NCBI GenBank assembly: GCA_022791635.1
Contig: JAAVZL010000031.1
Span: forward strand, 1 to 38,498
Length of the DNA stretch: 38,498 nucleotides
Origin: Lachnospiraceae bacterium
Lineage (GTDB): Bacteria > Bacillota > Clostridia > Lachnospirales > Lachnospiraceae
Direction: 5' to 3'
Shown: positions 7,818-16,111 of the stretch, piece after piece
How the letters are laid out: each line of letters begins with the position of its first letter
Numbering within the stretch: the first letter of the stretch is position 1
Notes under the pieces: model-generated
Databases searched by the model: none
The model's input: the letters and a program-made list of their open reading frames with translations, nothing else
What the model was told of the DNA's origin: nothing
Program-made: the position numbers and the translations under genes

Positions 7818-8486
7818 ATGACGAAGGCGGAGATTCTTAGGGAGCGGAAACGACAGGAAAGATTAATGGCGGAGCGGGAGCGGTTGGAGGGGATGAAGGT
7901 GTATGAATATCGCTTTCGTGAACGGGGGTTGCTCTGTGGGATTGATGAGGTGGGGCGGGGACCGCTGGCCGGGCCGGTGGTGGCTGGGGCGGTGATTTTA
8001 CCTAAGGATTGTGAGATTCTTTATCTTAATGATTCGAAAAAGCTTTCGGAGAAGAAGCGGGAGCTTCTCTATGATGAGATTATGGAGAAGGCGGTGGCTG
8101 TGGGGCTTGGTGTGGTGGATCAGAGGCGGATTGATGAGATCAATATTCTGCAGGCTACCTATGAGGCGATGCGGCTTGCTATTGGGGCTCTTAAGGTGCG
8201 GCCGGATTTGCTTTTGAATGATGCGGTGACGATTCCGGGGGTGGAGATTCCTCAGGTGCCTATTATAAAGGGGGATGCGAAGAGTGTTTCCATAGCGGCG
8301 GCAAGTATTGTAGCTAAGGTGACACGGGATCGGATGATGGTGGAGTATGATGCGATTTATCCGGGATATGGCTTTGCTTCCAATAAGGGGTATGGAGCGG
8401 CGAAGCACATTGCCGCATTGAAGGAGATTGGGCCTTGTGCCATTCATCGGAGGAGTTTTATTAAAAATTTTGTTTGCGAAGACTGA
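7818..8486 (+). CDS. rnhB: Ribonuclease HII
   Basis: RNase HII nicks DNA at ribonucleotides and degrades RNA in RNA-DNA hybrids. The 222-residue protein has an N-terminal charged helix (1-35), then the hallmark GIDEVGRGPLAGP (Asp43, Glu44), NDSKKLSEKKRE, and further acidic residues in LLNDAV and VTRDRM. The ATG at 7818 is supported by the family length; upstream is repeat C. Its end is close to yraN. Confidence 0.95.
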   Translation: MTKAEILRERKRQERLMAERERLEGMKVYEYRFRERGLLCGIDEVGRGPLAGPVVAGAVILPKDCEILYLNDSKKLSEKKRELLYDEIMEKAVAVGLGVVDQRRIDEINILQATYEAMRLAIGALKVRPDLLLNDAVTIPGVEIPQVPIIKGDAKSVSIAAASIVAKVTRDRMMVEYDAIYPGYGFASNKGYGAAKHIAALKEIGPCAIHRRSFIKNFVCED

Positions 8487-8554
8487 GGTGGACTGAAAGG
8501 AAGCATTTTGTCATAGATGGCGGGATGGGGCGCTTCTTACGAAAAGGATGGAAA

Positions 8555-8908
8555 ATGGAAAACCGGCGGGGCATTGGGACGGCGTATGAGGAAAGGGCGG
8601 CAAGGTATTTGTCTTCCAAGGGATATCGGATTCTGGAGAGGAGCTTTCGCTGCAGGATCGGAGAGATCGATCTGATTGGGGAGGAGGGAGGCGTTCTGGT
8701 TTTTGTGGAGGTGAAGTACCGAAGAAGTAGCCAGTGTGGTATGCCTTCTGAGGCAGTGACGCCTTCTAAGCAGAGAACCATCTGCCGGGTAGCGGATTTT
8801 TATCGGATGCTTAAGGGGATACCGGAGAGTAAAGGATGTCGTTTTGATGTGGTGGCTATTTTAGGAGATCGGGTGCGTCTGTATCGGAATGCTTTTTCTT
8901 ACCGATAG
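8555..8908 (+). CDS. yraN: YraN/UPF0102 endonuclease-fold protein
   Basis: This 117-residue protein of the YraN family has a restriction endonuclease-like fold with the PD-(D/E)XK-type signature GEIDLIGEEGGVLVFVEVKYR. The family habitually follows rnhB; its function is unproven (proposed Holliday-junction resolvase-like). The ATG at 8555 gives the usual family start (GTAYEERAARYLSSKGY soon after). An in-frame TTG at 8474 would overlap rnhB and add 27 residues with no family match. Confidence 0.88.
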   Translation: MENRRGIGTAYEERAARYLSSKGYRILERSFRCRIGEIDLIGEEGGVLVFVEVKYRRSSQCGMPSEAVTPSKQRTICRVADFYRMLKGIPESKGCRFDVVAILGDRVRLYRNAFSYR

Positions 8909-8958
8909 AGGGAGGCGTGTGCTTTAAACAGGAACAGAAAGTTCGGGTAGGAGTGGAT

Positions 8959-9813
8959 ATGGAGTTTATTAGAAAAAAGGGAAGGGAAGCCATGGAGGTT
9001 GTGGAGCGATCGGGCGTTCCTTTTCTTGTGTTTCCGAGATTGAGGGAGACTGGGGTTGTGGTTCACGGCTTTTCTACTCGCCTTGGTGGTGTGAGCCGGG
9101 GAATTTTTTCCTCTATGAATCTAAGCTTTGCCAGGGGGGATGAGGAGGACTGTGTGCGGGAAAATTTTGCGCGCTTGGGGAGGGCCATGGGCTTTGATTG
9201 TCAGAGGCTTGTGCTCTCGGATCAGACTCATACCACAAATGTCCGCGTGGTGACGGAAGAGGATGTGGGAAAGGGTTTTGTGCGTCCCAGGGATTATACG
9301 GATGTGGATGCCATGGTGACCAATGCGCCCGGACTTGTCCTGGCAACCTTTTATGCAGACTGTGTGCCTTTGTTTCTTGTGGACCCTGTTCACAGAGCCA
9401 TTGGGCTTGCCCATTCGGGATGGAAGGGAACGGTGGGGAAGATTGGGAAGCGCACGGTGGAGGTGATGGAAGAGCAGTACAATACCAGGCCGGAGGATTT
9501 GGTTGTGGCTATTGGTCCTTCCATTTGCCAGGACTGCTATGAGGTAAGTGAGGATGTGATCCGGCAGTTTCAGGCGGCCTTTTCGCCTTCTTGGTGGAAG
9601 GAACTTTTTTATGAAAAGGAAAATGGAAAATATCAGCTGAATCTCTGGCGTGCCAATGAGCTGATTTTCCGGGAGGCGGGGCTAAGGCCGGAGCAGATTG
9701 TGACCACGGATCTCTGTACGTGCTGCAACCATGAGCTTTTGTTCAGCCACCGGGCCTCTTTGGGGAAACGGGGTAATCTGGGGGCATTTTTGATGCTCAG
9801 AGAAGAAGACTGA
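8959..9813 (+). CDS. pgeF: Peptidoglycan editing factor PgeF (YfiH, laccase-domain protein)
   Basis: PgeF-family proteins remove wrongly incorporated L-Ser from muropeptide precursors or act as purine nucleoside phosphorylase-like enzymes. The 284 residues include the family blocks SDQTHTTNV, YTDVDAMVTNAPGLVLATFYADCVP, IGLAHSGWKGT (metal-site His and Cys residues) and the C-terminal CTCCNHELLFSHRASLGKRG. I chose the ATG at 8959 because TAGGAG is 6-11 bases upstream; a GTG at 8917 is also in frame. It closes the housekeeping block. Confidence 0.9.
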   Translation: MEFIRKKGREAMEVVERSGVPFLVFPRLRETGVVVHGFSTRLGGVSRGIFSSMNLSFARGDEEDCVRENFARLGRAMGFDCQRLVLSDQTHTTNVRVVTEEDVGKGFVRPRDYTDVDAMVTNAPGLVLATFYADCVPLFLVDPVHRAIGLAHSGWKGTVGKIGKRTVEVMEEQYNTRPEDLVVAIGPSICQDCYEVSEDVIRQFQAAFSPSWWKELFYEKENGKYQLNLWRANELIFREAGLRPEQIVTTDLCTCCNHELLFSHRASLGKRGNLGAFLMLREED

Positions 9814-9859
9814 CAGCTTTTCCGAAAATAGATCGGAAGCAGGCAGGAGCAGTGACATT

Positions 9860-9975
9860 AAGTTAAGCCTGCAAAGACTACCGGCGCAGGGGAGGAGGGC
9901 CGCCCCGATTAGGAGTTATCCTAAGGGGTACCAAGCAAGGCTTGGTGGATTCCTTAGGATCTAGGTGGCGGTTCT
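9860..9975 (+). ncRNA. Highly structured leader upstream of an MFS gene (unidentified)
   Basis: A long compound hairpin is visible: CCGCC (9900-9904) with GGCGG (9967-9971), ATCCTAAGG (9918-9926) with CCTTAGGAT (9952-9960), and ACCAAGC (9930-9936) with GCTTGGT (9940-9946). A competing stem, TTAGGA (9909-9914) with TCCTAA (9919-9924), uses the same strand as the 9-bp stem. An upstream CCTGC/GCAGG stem lies at 9868-9890. I do not recognise a known riboswitch class. Confidence 0.45.
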
Positions 9976-10043
9976 TGCCCGGAGCCTTTATAAGCCTTTC
10001 AGGGCTTAACATCATGATATTGCCAGGTGGGAGGCGTCTATTC

Positions 10044-11225
10044 ATGAAAAATCAATATAACAAAACCATGACTGCCTGCTTTACGGCATACATAGTTCAG
10101 GCGGTGGTGAATAATTTTGCTCCGCTTTTATTTTTAACCTTTCAGCGGACCTATGGGATTCCTCTGTCCCGGATTACCATGCTGGTGACCATCAATTTTG
10201 CCATACAGCTCTTGGTGGATATCCTGTCTGTGAGCTTTGTGGATAAAATCGGATATCGGGCTTCTATGGTTCTGGCCCATTTATTTGGAGCAGTGGGGCT
10301 TTTGGCGCTGGCGGTGCTTCCGGAGCTGTTTCGAGATCCCTTTTTGGGGATTCTTGCAGCCGTATTCCTTTATGCCATAGGGGGCGGTCTTCTGGAGGTC
10401 CTGGCAAGTCCGGTGGTGGAAGCGTGCCCTTCCGATCACAAGGAGAAGGCCATGAGTATGCTCCACTCTTTTTATTGCTGGGGTCATGTAGGGGTGGTGG
10501 CTCTTTCTACCCTGTTTTTCCGGCTTTTTGGAATTGAGAACTGGAGGATTTTGGTGGTTTTGTGGGCGCTGTTGCCTTTGTGTAATGGAATGGTATTTAC
10601 AAGGGTGCCTTTTGCCCCCTTGATGAAGGAGGGGGAGAAGGGATTAAGCCTTGGGGAGCTTTTTTCTTCCAGGCTTTTTTTGGCCCTCTTTCTTATGATG
10701 GTCTGTGCGGGAGCCAGTGAGCAGTCGGTGAGTCAGTGGGCATCTACCTTTGCAGAGAAGGGGCTTGGCATTTCAAAGACGGCGGGAGATCTGGCGGGAC
10801 CTATGACCTTTGCGGCTTTGATGGGAGCCTCCCGGGCTTTTTACGGGAAGTATGGGGAGAAGCTTCAGCTGGAGCGGTTTATGATTTACAGCAGTGTTCT
10901 TTGTATCCTTTCCTATCTGTGCATTTCCCTTGTGCCAAATCCGGCGCTCAGTCTGCTCTCTTGTGGGCTTTGCGGCCTGTCTGTGGGAATTATGTGGCCG
11001 GGAACCTTTAGTAAGTCTTCCGCAGCTCTTCCAAGGGGCGGCACGGCGATGTTTGCGCTGCTGGCTCTGGGAGGAGATTTGGGATGCTCCGGGGGACCTA
11101 CGCTGGTTGGGATGGTATCCAGCTTTTTTGGAGATGATTTACGGCTTGGCATTCTGGCCGGTGTGATATTCCCTGTGGTTCTTCTGATGGGAATCCTGTT
11201 TCTTCGGAAAAGCCAGCGCTCATAG
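10044..11225 (+). CDS. MFS transporter
   Basis: This 393-residue integral membrane protein has about 12 hydrophobic segments in the Major Facilitator arrangement, with a charged central loop (MKEGEKGLSLGELFSSR, about residue 193-209) between the halves. The substrate is unknown; the overall look (NNFAPLLFLTFQRTYGIP, GGGLLEVLASPVVEACP) resembles FucP/YfkF-type sugar or drug carriers. The start at 10044 is set by GGGAGG at 10029-10034; the open frame extends upstream through the structured leader but without plausible coding content. Confidence 0.85.
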   Translation: MKNQYNKTMTACFTAYIVQAVVNNFAPLLFLTFQRTYGIPLSRITMLVTINFAIQLLVDILSVSFVDKIGYRASMVLAHLFGAVGLLALAVLPELFRDPFLGILAAVFLYAIGGGLLEVLASPVVEACPSDHKEKAMSMLHSFYCWGHVGVVALSTLFFRLFGIENWRILVVLWALLPLCNGMVFTRVPFAPLMKEGEKGLSLGELFSSRLFLALFLMMVCAGASEQSVSQWASTFAEKGLGISKTAGDLAGPMTFAALMGASRAFYGKYGEKLQLERFMIYSSVLCILSYLCISLVPNPALSLLSCGLCGLSVGIMWPGTFSKSSAALPRGGTAMFALLALGGDLGCSGGPTLVGMVSSFFGDDLRLGILAGVIFPVVLLMGILFLRKSQRS

Positions 11226-11317
11226 CTTTCGGAATGCTTTCTTTTTAGGGTAAATGAAATGGGGAAATAGTTTCAGAGTATTTCCGCAAGAATCATGAAA
11301 AGAAATAGCGGAGACTC

Positions 11318-11326
11318 TGGTATAAT
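11318..11326 (+). promoter_or_regulatory. Extended -10 promoter of the AraC-GNAT/MATE pair
   Basis: TGGTATAAT is a perfect TGnTATAAT extended -10. No convincing -35 is seen. An imperfect hairpin (CTGTG 11332-11336 with CACAG 11356-11360) lies just downstream. Confidence 0.55.
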
Positions 11327-11419
11327 AGCGTCTGTGGATGAGGGAAATCCCGATTCACAGGCGTTATTTTTGGCAGGATGCCGCGATATGGCGGATATGG
11401 AAAGGGAGGTGTAAGGGAC

Positions 11420-12250
11420 ATGAGGAATCAGAATGCGGAGCGAATCCAGGAGGTGATTGCCTATATTGAGGCGCATTTGCATGAGAAGACGGATTTGAAT
11501 GGGATTGCTAAGGGAGTACACTATTCCAAGTACCATCTGCATCGGATGTTTACCGATACGGTGGGGATCACCCTTCACGATTATGTTCAGCGCCGGCAGC
11601 TTACGGAGGCGGCAAGGCTTTTGGTGTGCTCGGATAAGCCTGTTTTGGAGATTGCTCTCACGGCAGGCTTTGAGAGCCAGCAAGCGTTTACGGATCGCTT
11701 TAAGGCCATGTACAAGCAGCCTCCTGCAAAATACAGAGAGGGGAAGCGCTTTTATCCCCTACAGCTGCCCTGTTCTTTGAATCGGAATATGTCTCATAGC
11801 GGAGGCCTTCAGAAGGGGATCTCTTATGTGAGGGCGGAGGACATTCCGGACTGGATGCGCTTTGCCGCCCTTGTGATAGATGGTTTCCCCGGCTTCGAGG
11901 AGAAGGAGCATTTGGAACAGCTTTTGGAACACACTGCAAATAGCGAAGCGCTGCTTTTGCGGGATGCGGGGGTGGTCGTGGGAGCGGCTGCCTGCAGCAA
12001 AGCGGCAGGCAGCATTGATTTTCTGGGAATTCATCCCCAATACCGCCGCCTGGAGGCGGCAGGGCTTCTTCTTGATTTTATGCTGCGCAATCTGCTGTTC
12101 CAGGATGCGATCACCATCACAACCTTTCGGGAGGGCGATCGGGCCGATACCGGTCAGCGCCGGCTGTATCAGGAGCTTGGCTTTTCGGGGGCCGAGCTTT
12201 TGACGGAGTTTGGCTACCCTGTCCAGAGGCTGACACTGGAGGTGCGATAG
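11420..12250 (+). CDS. AraC-type HTH fused to a GNAT acetyltransferase-like domain
   Basis: The 276-residue protein starts with a complete AraC/XylS DNA-binding domain (about 1-105: two helix-turn-helices, with DLNGIAKGVHYSKYHLHRMF and CSDKPVLEIALTAGFESQQAFTDRFKAMYKQPPAKYR). From about 130 it has a GNAT-like fold (AGVVVGAAACSKAAGSIDFLGIHPQYRR, RLYQELGF). The canonical acetyl-CoA loop Q-x-x-G-x-G is degenerate (RRLEAAG), so the domain may sense a ligand instead of catalysing. The start at 11420 has GGGAGGTG 8 bases upstream. It ends 1 bp before the MATE gene, suggesting that it regulates the exporter. Confidence 0.85.
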   Translation: MRNQNAERIQEVIAYIEAHLHEKTDLNGIAKGVHYSKYHLHRMFTDTVGITLHDYVQRRQLTEAARLLVCSDKPVLEIALTAGFESQQAFTDRFKAMYKQPPAKYREGKRFYPLQLPCSLNRNMSHSGGLQKGISYVRAEDIPDWMRFAALVIDGFPGFEEKEHLEQLLEHTANSEALLLRDAGVVVGAAACSKAAGSIDFLGIHPQYRRLEAAGLLLDFMLRNLLFQDAITITTFREGDRADTGQRRLYQELGFSGAELLTEFGYPVQRLTLEVR

Positions 12251-12251
12251 A

Positions 12252-13595
12252 ATGAAAAATGCTTTGGACCGGAATTGGAGCGCGGCCTCTCTGTTGCGCT
12301 TTGCCCTGCCCACCATGCTTATGATGCTGTTTATGGGCCTTTATACCATGGTGGATACCATCTTTGCGGCCCGGCTCGTGAATACGGATGCCCTTTCCGC
12401 TATCAATATTGTGTGTCCGGTGATCAACCTGACCGTGGGCCTGGGAACGATGCTGGCAGCAGGGGGAAACGCCATCATTTCCCGGAAGCTGGGAGAGGGG
12501 GCCTGTGGGGAGGCCAGAGAGGATTTTACCCTGCTTGTGGCAGCGGGCTTGGCGGTGGGCTTTTTACTTCTTGCCATGGGTATCCTTTGGATGAATCCCA
12601 TCCTTTTGCTTCTGGGAGCCAGTCCGCGGCTTTTCCCTTACTGCCGGGAGTATCTTACCACCCTTCTTCTGTTCCTTCCGGCCAGTATTCTTCAGACCTT
12701 ATTTTCCAATCTTTTTGCAACCGCCGGAAAGCCGGGGCTGGGACTGCTGCTTTCGCTTCTGGCGGGATTTTCCAATATTGCTCTTGATTATATTTTTATG
12801 GCGCTCTGTCCCCTTGGCATCCGGGGTGCGGCCCTGGGTACAGGCTTTGGCTATCTGATACCCGGGCTTTTTGGCCTTTGGTATTTTGCAAAGGACAGGG
12901 GCGCCCTTTTCTTTACCGGTCTTCGGTGGAACTGGGAGGTGGTGAGGGAGAGCTGCCTGAATGGTTCTTCCGAGATGGTCAGCCAGTTGGCCGCGGCGGT
13001 AACCACCTTTCTTTTCAACCGCGCCATGCTGCGGCTTGCGGGAGAGGACGGGGTTGCCGCCATTACCATCGTGATTTACGCCCAATTTCTTCTGAATACC
13101 CTGTTTATTGGCTTTTCCATCGGAATCGCTCCGGTGGTGGGCTTTCTTTACGGAAATCGAAATGGCGAGATGCAAAAGCAGGTATTTAAAATCAGTGTCA
13201 GGCTTCTCGGAGCAGCCTCCCTTGTGATATTCCTGGCAGCGAGACTGGGGGGAGCCTGGCTGGTTGGACTCTTTGCGGACGCCTCTTCGGCCGTCTATGA
13301 GCTTGGGGCCTCCGGATTTGCCTTGTTCTCCTACAGCTTTTTGTTCTGCGGCTTCAACAGCTATACCTCCGCCCTGTTTACGGCCCTGTCCAACGGGAGG
13401 CTCTCGGCTTTCTTATCCTTTTTCAGAACCTTCGGGCTTTTGGCGGGAGGGATTTTGATTTTGCCGCGTTTCCTTGGAATCACGGGGGTGTGGCTTTCGG
13501 TTCCTCTGGCAGAGCTTGTGATGCTTTTGGTGTCTGTGGGGTGTATACGGAGAGAAGGAAATCGGTATAAAAAGAGCGGCTTTCCCAAAGAATGA
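12252..13595 (+). CDS. MATE family efflux transporter
   Basis: This 447-residue membrane protein has about 12 hydrophobic segments. Its N terminus, ALPTMLMMLFMGLYTMVDTIF, is typical of MATE (MatE/NorM) proteins, as are the two pseudo-symmetric halves (second half from about residue 230, with GSSEMVSQLAAAVTTFLFN). Such proteins export drugs or metabolites in exchange for Na+ or H+. The start is one base after the stop of the AraC-GNAT gene, with GAGGTG overlapping the latter, so the two are translationally coupled. Confidence 0.92.
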   Translation: MKNALDRNWSAASLLRFALPTMLMMLFMGLYTMVDTIFAARLVNTDALSAINIVCPVINLTVGLGTMLAAGGNAIISRKLGEGACGEAREDFTLLVAAGLAVGFLLLAMGILWMNPILLLLGASPRLFPYCREYLTTLLLFLPASILQTLFSNLFATAGKPGLGLLLSLLAGFSNIALDYIFMALCPLGIRGAALGTGFGYLIPGLFGLWYFAKDRGALFFTGLRWNWEVVRESCLNGSSEMVSQLAAAVTTFLFNRAMLRLAGEDGVAAITIVIYAQFLLNTLFIGFSIGIAPVVGFLYGNRNGEMQKQVFKISVRLLGAASLVIFLAARLGGAWLVGLFADASSAVYELGASGFALFSYSFLFCGFNSYTSALFTALSNGRLSAFLSFFRTFGLLAGGILILPRFLGITGVWLSVPLAELVMLLVSVGCIRREGNRYKKSGFPKE

Positions 13596-13622
13596 GATCA
13601 GATGAGGTTTAGTAGATCTGCC

Positions 13623-13644
13623 CAAATTTAAAATTTTAAATTTG
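13623..13644. repeat. AT-rich 22-bp perfect palindrome
   Basis: CAAATTTAAAATTT continued to a 22-nt self-complementary sequence lies 30 bp after the MATE stop and 30 bp before the first LacI operator; a further TTTAAATTTG half lies at 13661-13670. It could be a regulator site or a weak terminator; neither is proven. Confidence 0.5.
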
Positions 13645-13675
13645 TGAATTGTGCAAAAACTTTAAATTTGGCATA

Positions 13676-13690
13676 TGAAACCGGTTGACA
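13676..13690 (+). promoter_or_regulatory. LacI-type operator O1 overlapping the -35 box
   Basis: TGAAACCGGTTGACA has the AACCGGTT self-complementary centre typical of LacI/GalR-family sites. Its right part is the -35 hexamer of the promoter below, so binding would block RNA polymerase. An identical 15-mer lies 56 bp downstream. Confidence 0.75.
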
Positions 13691-13713
13691 TACAGGAGAG
13701 GCTGCGCTACAAT
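13685..13713 (+). promoter_or_regulatory. Promoter of the glycyl-radical/sugar operon
   Basis: TTGACA (13685-13690), 17-bp spacer and TACAAT (13708-13713). Operator O1 covers the -35 and O2 lies just past the expected start site. Confidence 0.8.
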
Positions 13714-13731
13714 GAACTTGTTTTTAAAATA

Positions 13732-13746
13732 TGAAACCGGTTGACA
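13732..13746 (+). promoter_or_regulatory. LacI-type operator O2
   Basis: An exact repeat of the O1 15-mer lies within the transcribed leader, 56 bp (over five helical turns) from O1. The pair suggests cooperative or looping repression, most simply by the LacI protein encoded at 24006-24989. Confidence 0.75.
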
Positions 13747-13799
13747 TATAAAAATCGAGGACTGAGAACAGAAAAAACGTATGGATAAGGAGGATTCCT

Positions 13800-15101
13800 A
13801 TGAAAAAAAGAAGTATGGCGTTCCTTTTGGCGCTGGCAATGATCGTGGTTTTTGCGGGGTGTGGTGGCAAAAGCGCAGCATCCGATGAGGCGGAGGCAGG
13901 GGGTGAGGCAGCCTCTGGTGAGGATATCGTAACTCTGACGTGGCAGAGCTATGACAGCTATGATAAATATGAGAAGGTGGTGGAGGCCTTTGAGGCCGAC
14001 AACCCGGATATTAAAATTGAATATGAGGAGGTATCTGATTTTGCCACAAAGATTCTCACAGAGGCAACGGCAGATGCGCTCCCGGATCTGCTCAACAGCA
14101 ATACGGGTACGACTCAGATTTTGGCAGATGCAGGTGTCCTTGAGAAGTTTGATATAGGGGAGCTTGAGGCTGACGAGGATTATAAGTTTGCGGATTTCTG
14201 GGATGCGGCGGCCGCTTACTGTACTTATGAGGGAGAATGGTATTCTCTTCCCTTAGACGGCGGAAATTATGGCTGGGTGTACAACGTAGACATGTTTGAG
14301 ACGGCAGGAATTACCGTGCCGGAGGAGGGTTTTACCTGGGAGGAGTTTGAGGCGGCCTGTGGGAAGCTCCTTGCCGTGAAGGATGAAATAGGGATTGAAT
14401 ATCCGACCATTTTTAATGATCTTTCCTCCTCTATTGATATGATGTATCCCTTGATTGTACAGGCAGGCGGCTCTTATCTTGAGGCAGACGGAGGCTGTGC
14501 ATGGAACAGTGAGGCGGCTGTTGCGGCGTTTGAGTGGGTGCAGGGGCTCGTTGGCAAGGGATACATTCCCCCCATTGAGAAGCTGGGCGACGGTTACGAT
14601 GCTTTGATTACGAAGTTTAATGCAGGACAGATTGCCATGGCCCGGGTTGCACTTTGGAATTCTACCTATCTTGAGGACAGCGTTAACTGGAAGGTGATGA
14701 ATGCTCCCAGAGGAAATGGTGGGGAGCAGGGTGAGGTGCTGTTCCTGAACGGCATCGGGATCTCCAGTACCTGTAAAAATTATGAGGCGGCTTTACGGTT
14801 TGTCAAATATGTTACCAGTGAAAAGGGGCTGGCTCTTTATCTTGAGGACAATACTTCTCCTCAGATTGCGGTAAGGCGTTCCCAGGCGGAGCTTTCCGTA
14901 TCCATGTTTGAGGAGTCCAGAAATATGCAGCTTTTTAATACAGGTCTTGCTTATGCAGGGTATGTGGATCTGACGCCCACTTTTGCAGATCAGCAGACTA
15001 TAATTGGTCAGTACTTTGACGAAATCTGGCACAATGACGCGGATATTCAGACCACCTTGGATCGCATGGTGGAACAGCTGAACGGATTGCTGACGCAGTA
15101 A
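13800..15101 (+). CDS. Sugar ABC transporter substrate-binding lipoprotein
   Basis: This 433-residue family 1 (MalE/UgpB-like) extracellular solute-binding protein has a lipoprotein signal peptide with FAGC lipobox (Cys21) followed by an acidic, Ala/Gly-rich linker. The mature part includes ITLTWQSYDSYDKYEKVV-like entry and conserved YSLPLDGGNYGWVYNVDMF. It captures the substrate outside the cell and passes it to the two permeases that follow. GATAAGGAGG precedes the ATG. First gene after the LacI-operator promoter. No ATPase gene is present in the cluster, so a shared MsmX-type ATPase elsewhere must energise it. Confidence 0.92.
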   Translation: MKKRSMAFLLALAMIVVFAGCGGKSAASDEAEAGGEAASGEDIVTLTWQSYDSYDKYEKVVEAFEADNPDIKIEYEEVSDFATKILTEATADALPDLLNSNTGTTQILADAGVLEKFDIGELEADEDYKFADFWDAAAAYCTYEGEWYSLPLDGGNYGWVYNVDMFETAGITVPEEGFTWEEFEAACGKLLAVKDEIGIEYPTIFNDLSSSIDMMYPLIVQAGGSYLEADGGCAWNSEAAVAAFEWVQGLVGKGYIPPIEKLGDGYDALITKFNAGQIAMARVALWNSTYLEDSVNWKVMNAPRGNGGEQGEVLFLNGIGISSTCKNYEAALRFVKYVTSEKGLALYLEDNTSPQIAVRRSQAELSVSMFEESRNMQLFNTGLAYAGYVDLTPTFADQQTIIGQYFDEIWHNDADIQTTLDRMVEQLNGLLTQ

Positions 15102-15114
15102 GGGGGGAAGGTCC

Positions 15115-16014
15115 ATGGAATATGTGAGACCTAAGAGAAAGAAAAAAGGAGATATGGGCGTTGCATTCCTGTTTCTTTTGCCGTCCTTTCTGCTATTGGC
15201 CCTCTTTGTATTCTGGCCTATGCTTGATTCCGTGAAAATGTCCTTTTATGACTGGCATCCTTTGAAGGGGCAGAGCTTTATCGGACTGGAAAATTATAAG
15301 AATCTTTTGAAGGACGATTTATGGTGGACCAGCTTAAAGAATACGGTTTTCTATATTTTAATAAATGTATTTCCTATTGCCGTATTTGCAATTATCATGG
15401 CGGAGCTTGTGCTGTTTGCAAATAAGAGAAGCAAAACCGTATCAAAGCTTGTGCGTGGGATTTTTTTCCTTCCTTGTGCGCTATCCCTGGTGGCAACCGG
15501 TGTGGCTTGGCGGTTTTTGATGGGGACGAATTATGGCATCATCAATCATTTTTTGAACAAGCTGGGAATCCCGTCTGTGGGCTGGCTCACAGACGGCAGG
15601 GTTGCCCTTATTTCCATGGCGATTGTTACTATCTGGCGTTGGGCCGGGTATTATATGGTGATGGTGGTTGCAGGGAGGCTTGAGATCTCGAAGGAGCTGT
15701 ATGAGGCGGCGGAGCTTGACGGCGCCAATGCATGGGAACGGTTTTTTTCGATTACCCTGCCTCAGCTGAAGCCGGTGCTTACGTACATTATTCTTATGTG
15801 TGTGATTGGGACCTTCCAGGAGTTTGATCTGGTATATACAATGACAAACGGAGGACCGGGAACGAGCACCTATCTGACGGGACTGACCTTGTATAAGACG
15901 GCATTTTCTTCTATGAAGATGGGCTATTCCTGTACCATGGCAGTATTTATTTTCCTGCTATCTATTGTTATATCGGTGCTGCAGCTGAAATTGACCAGTG
16001 ATAAGGATGCATAG
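15115..16014 (+). CDS. Sugar ABC transporter permease (MalF/UgpA type)
   Basis: This 299-residue protein has six hydrophobic segments and the EAA loop that contacts the ATPase (ELYEAAELDGANAWERFFSITLPQLKP). It starts 13 bp after the binding-protein stop with AGGGGGGAAGG as ribosome binding site. Mini-repeat F starts 6 bp after its stop. Confidence 0.93.
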   Translation: MEYVRPKRKKKGDMGVAFLFLLPSFLLLALFVFWPMLDSVKMSFYDWHPLKGQSFIGLENYKNLLKDDLWWTSLKNTVFYILINVFPIAVFAIIMAELVLFANKRSKTVSKLVRGIFFLPCALSLVATGVAWRFLMGTNYGIINHFLNKLGIPSVGWLTDGRVALISMAIVTIWRWAGYYMVMVVAGRLEISKELYEAAELDGANAWERFFSITLPQLKPVLTYIILMCVIGTFQEFDLVYTMTNGGPGTSTYLTGLTLYKTAFSSMKMGYSCTMAVFIFLLSIVISVLQLKLTSDKDA

Positions 16015-16020
16015 TGGGGT

Positions 16021-16092
16021 GGCTTTCGCAAAATAAGCCAACAGCCGGACACCGGATATCGGAAAAGTCTGTTGCCTTATTTTGCGAAAGCT
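16021..16092. repeat. Mini palindromic repeat, copy F (72 bp)
   Basis: Outer 24-nt arms (16021-16044 and 16069-16092, GGCTTTCGCAAAATAAG...) pair at 22 of 24 positions. Only the right-hand core segment (CCGGACACCGGATATCGG) remains inside. The element sits between two permease genes of one operon and overlaps the upstream end of the second gene's open frame. Confidence 0.8.
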
Positions 16093-16111
16093 CTATGACG
16101 GGAGGTATACA

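Noticed and set aside
9942..10043. N-terminal extension of the MFS gene
   Set aside because: The codons run through the structured leader; the ribosome binding site and family-like start are at 10044.
13676..13690. CcpA cre site
   Set aside because: The first 11 bases fit cre (TGWAANCGNTN), but the last part does not (GACA instead of WCA at the right spacing). Two exact copies plus a linked LacI gene point to a dedicated operator.
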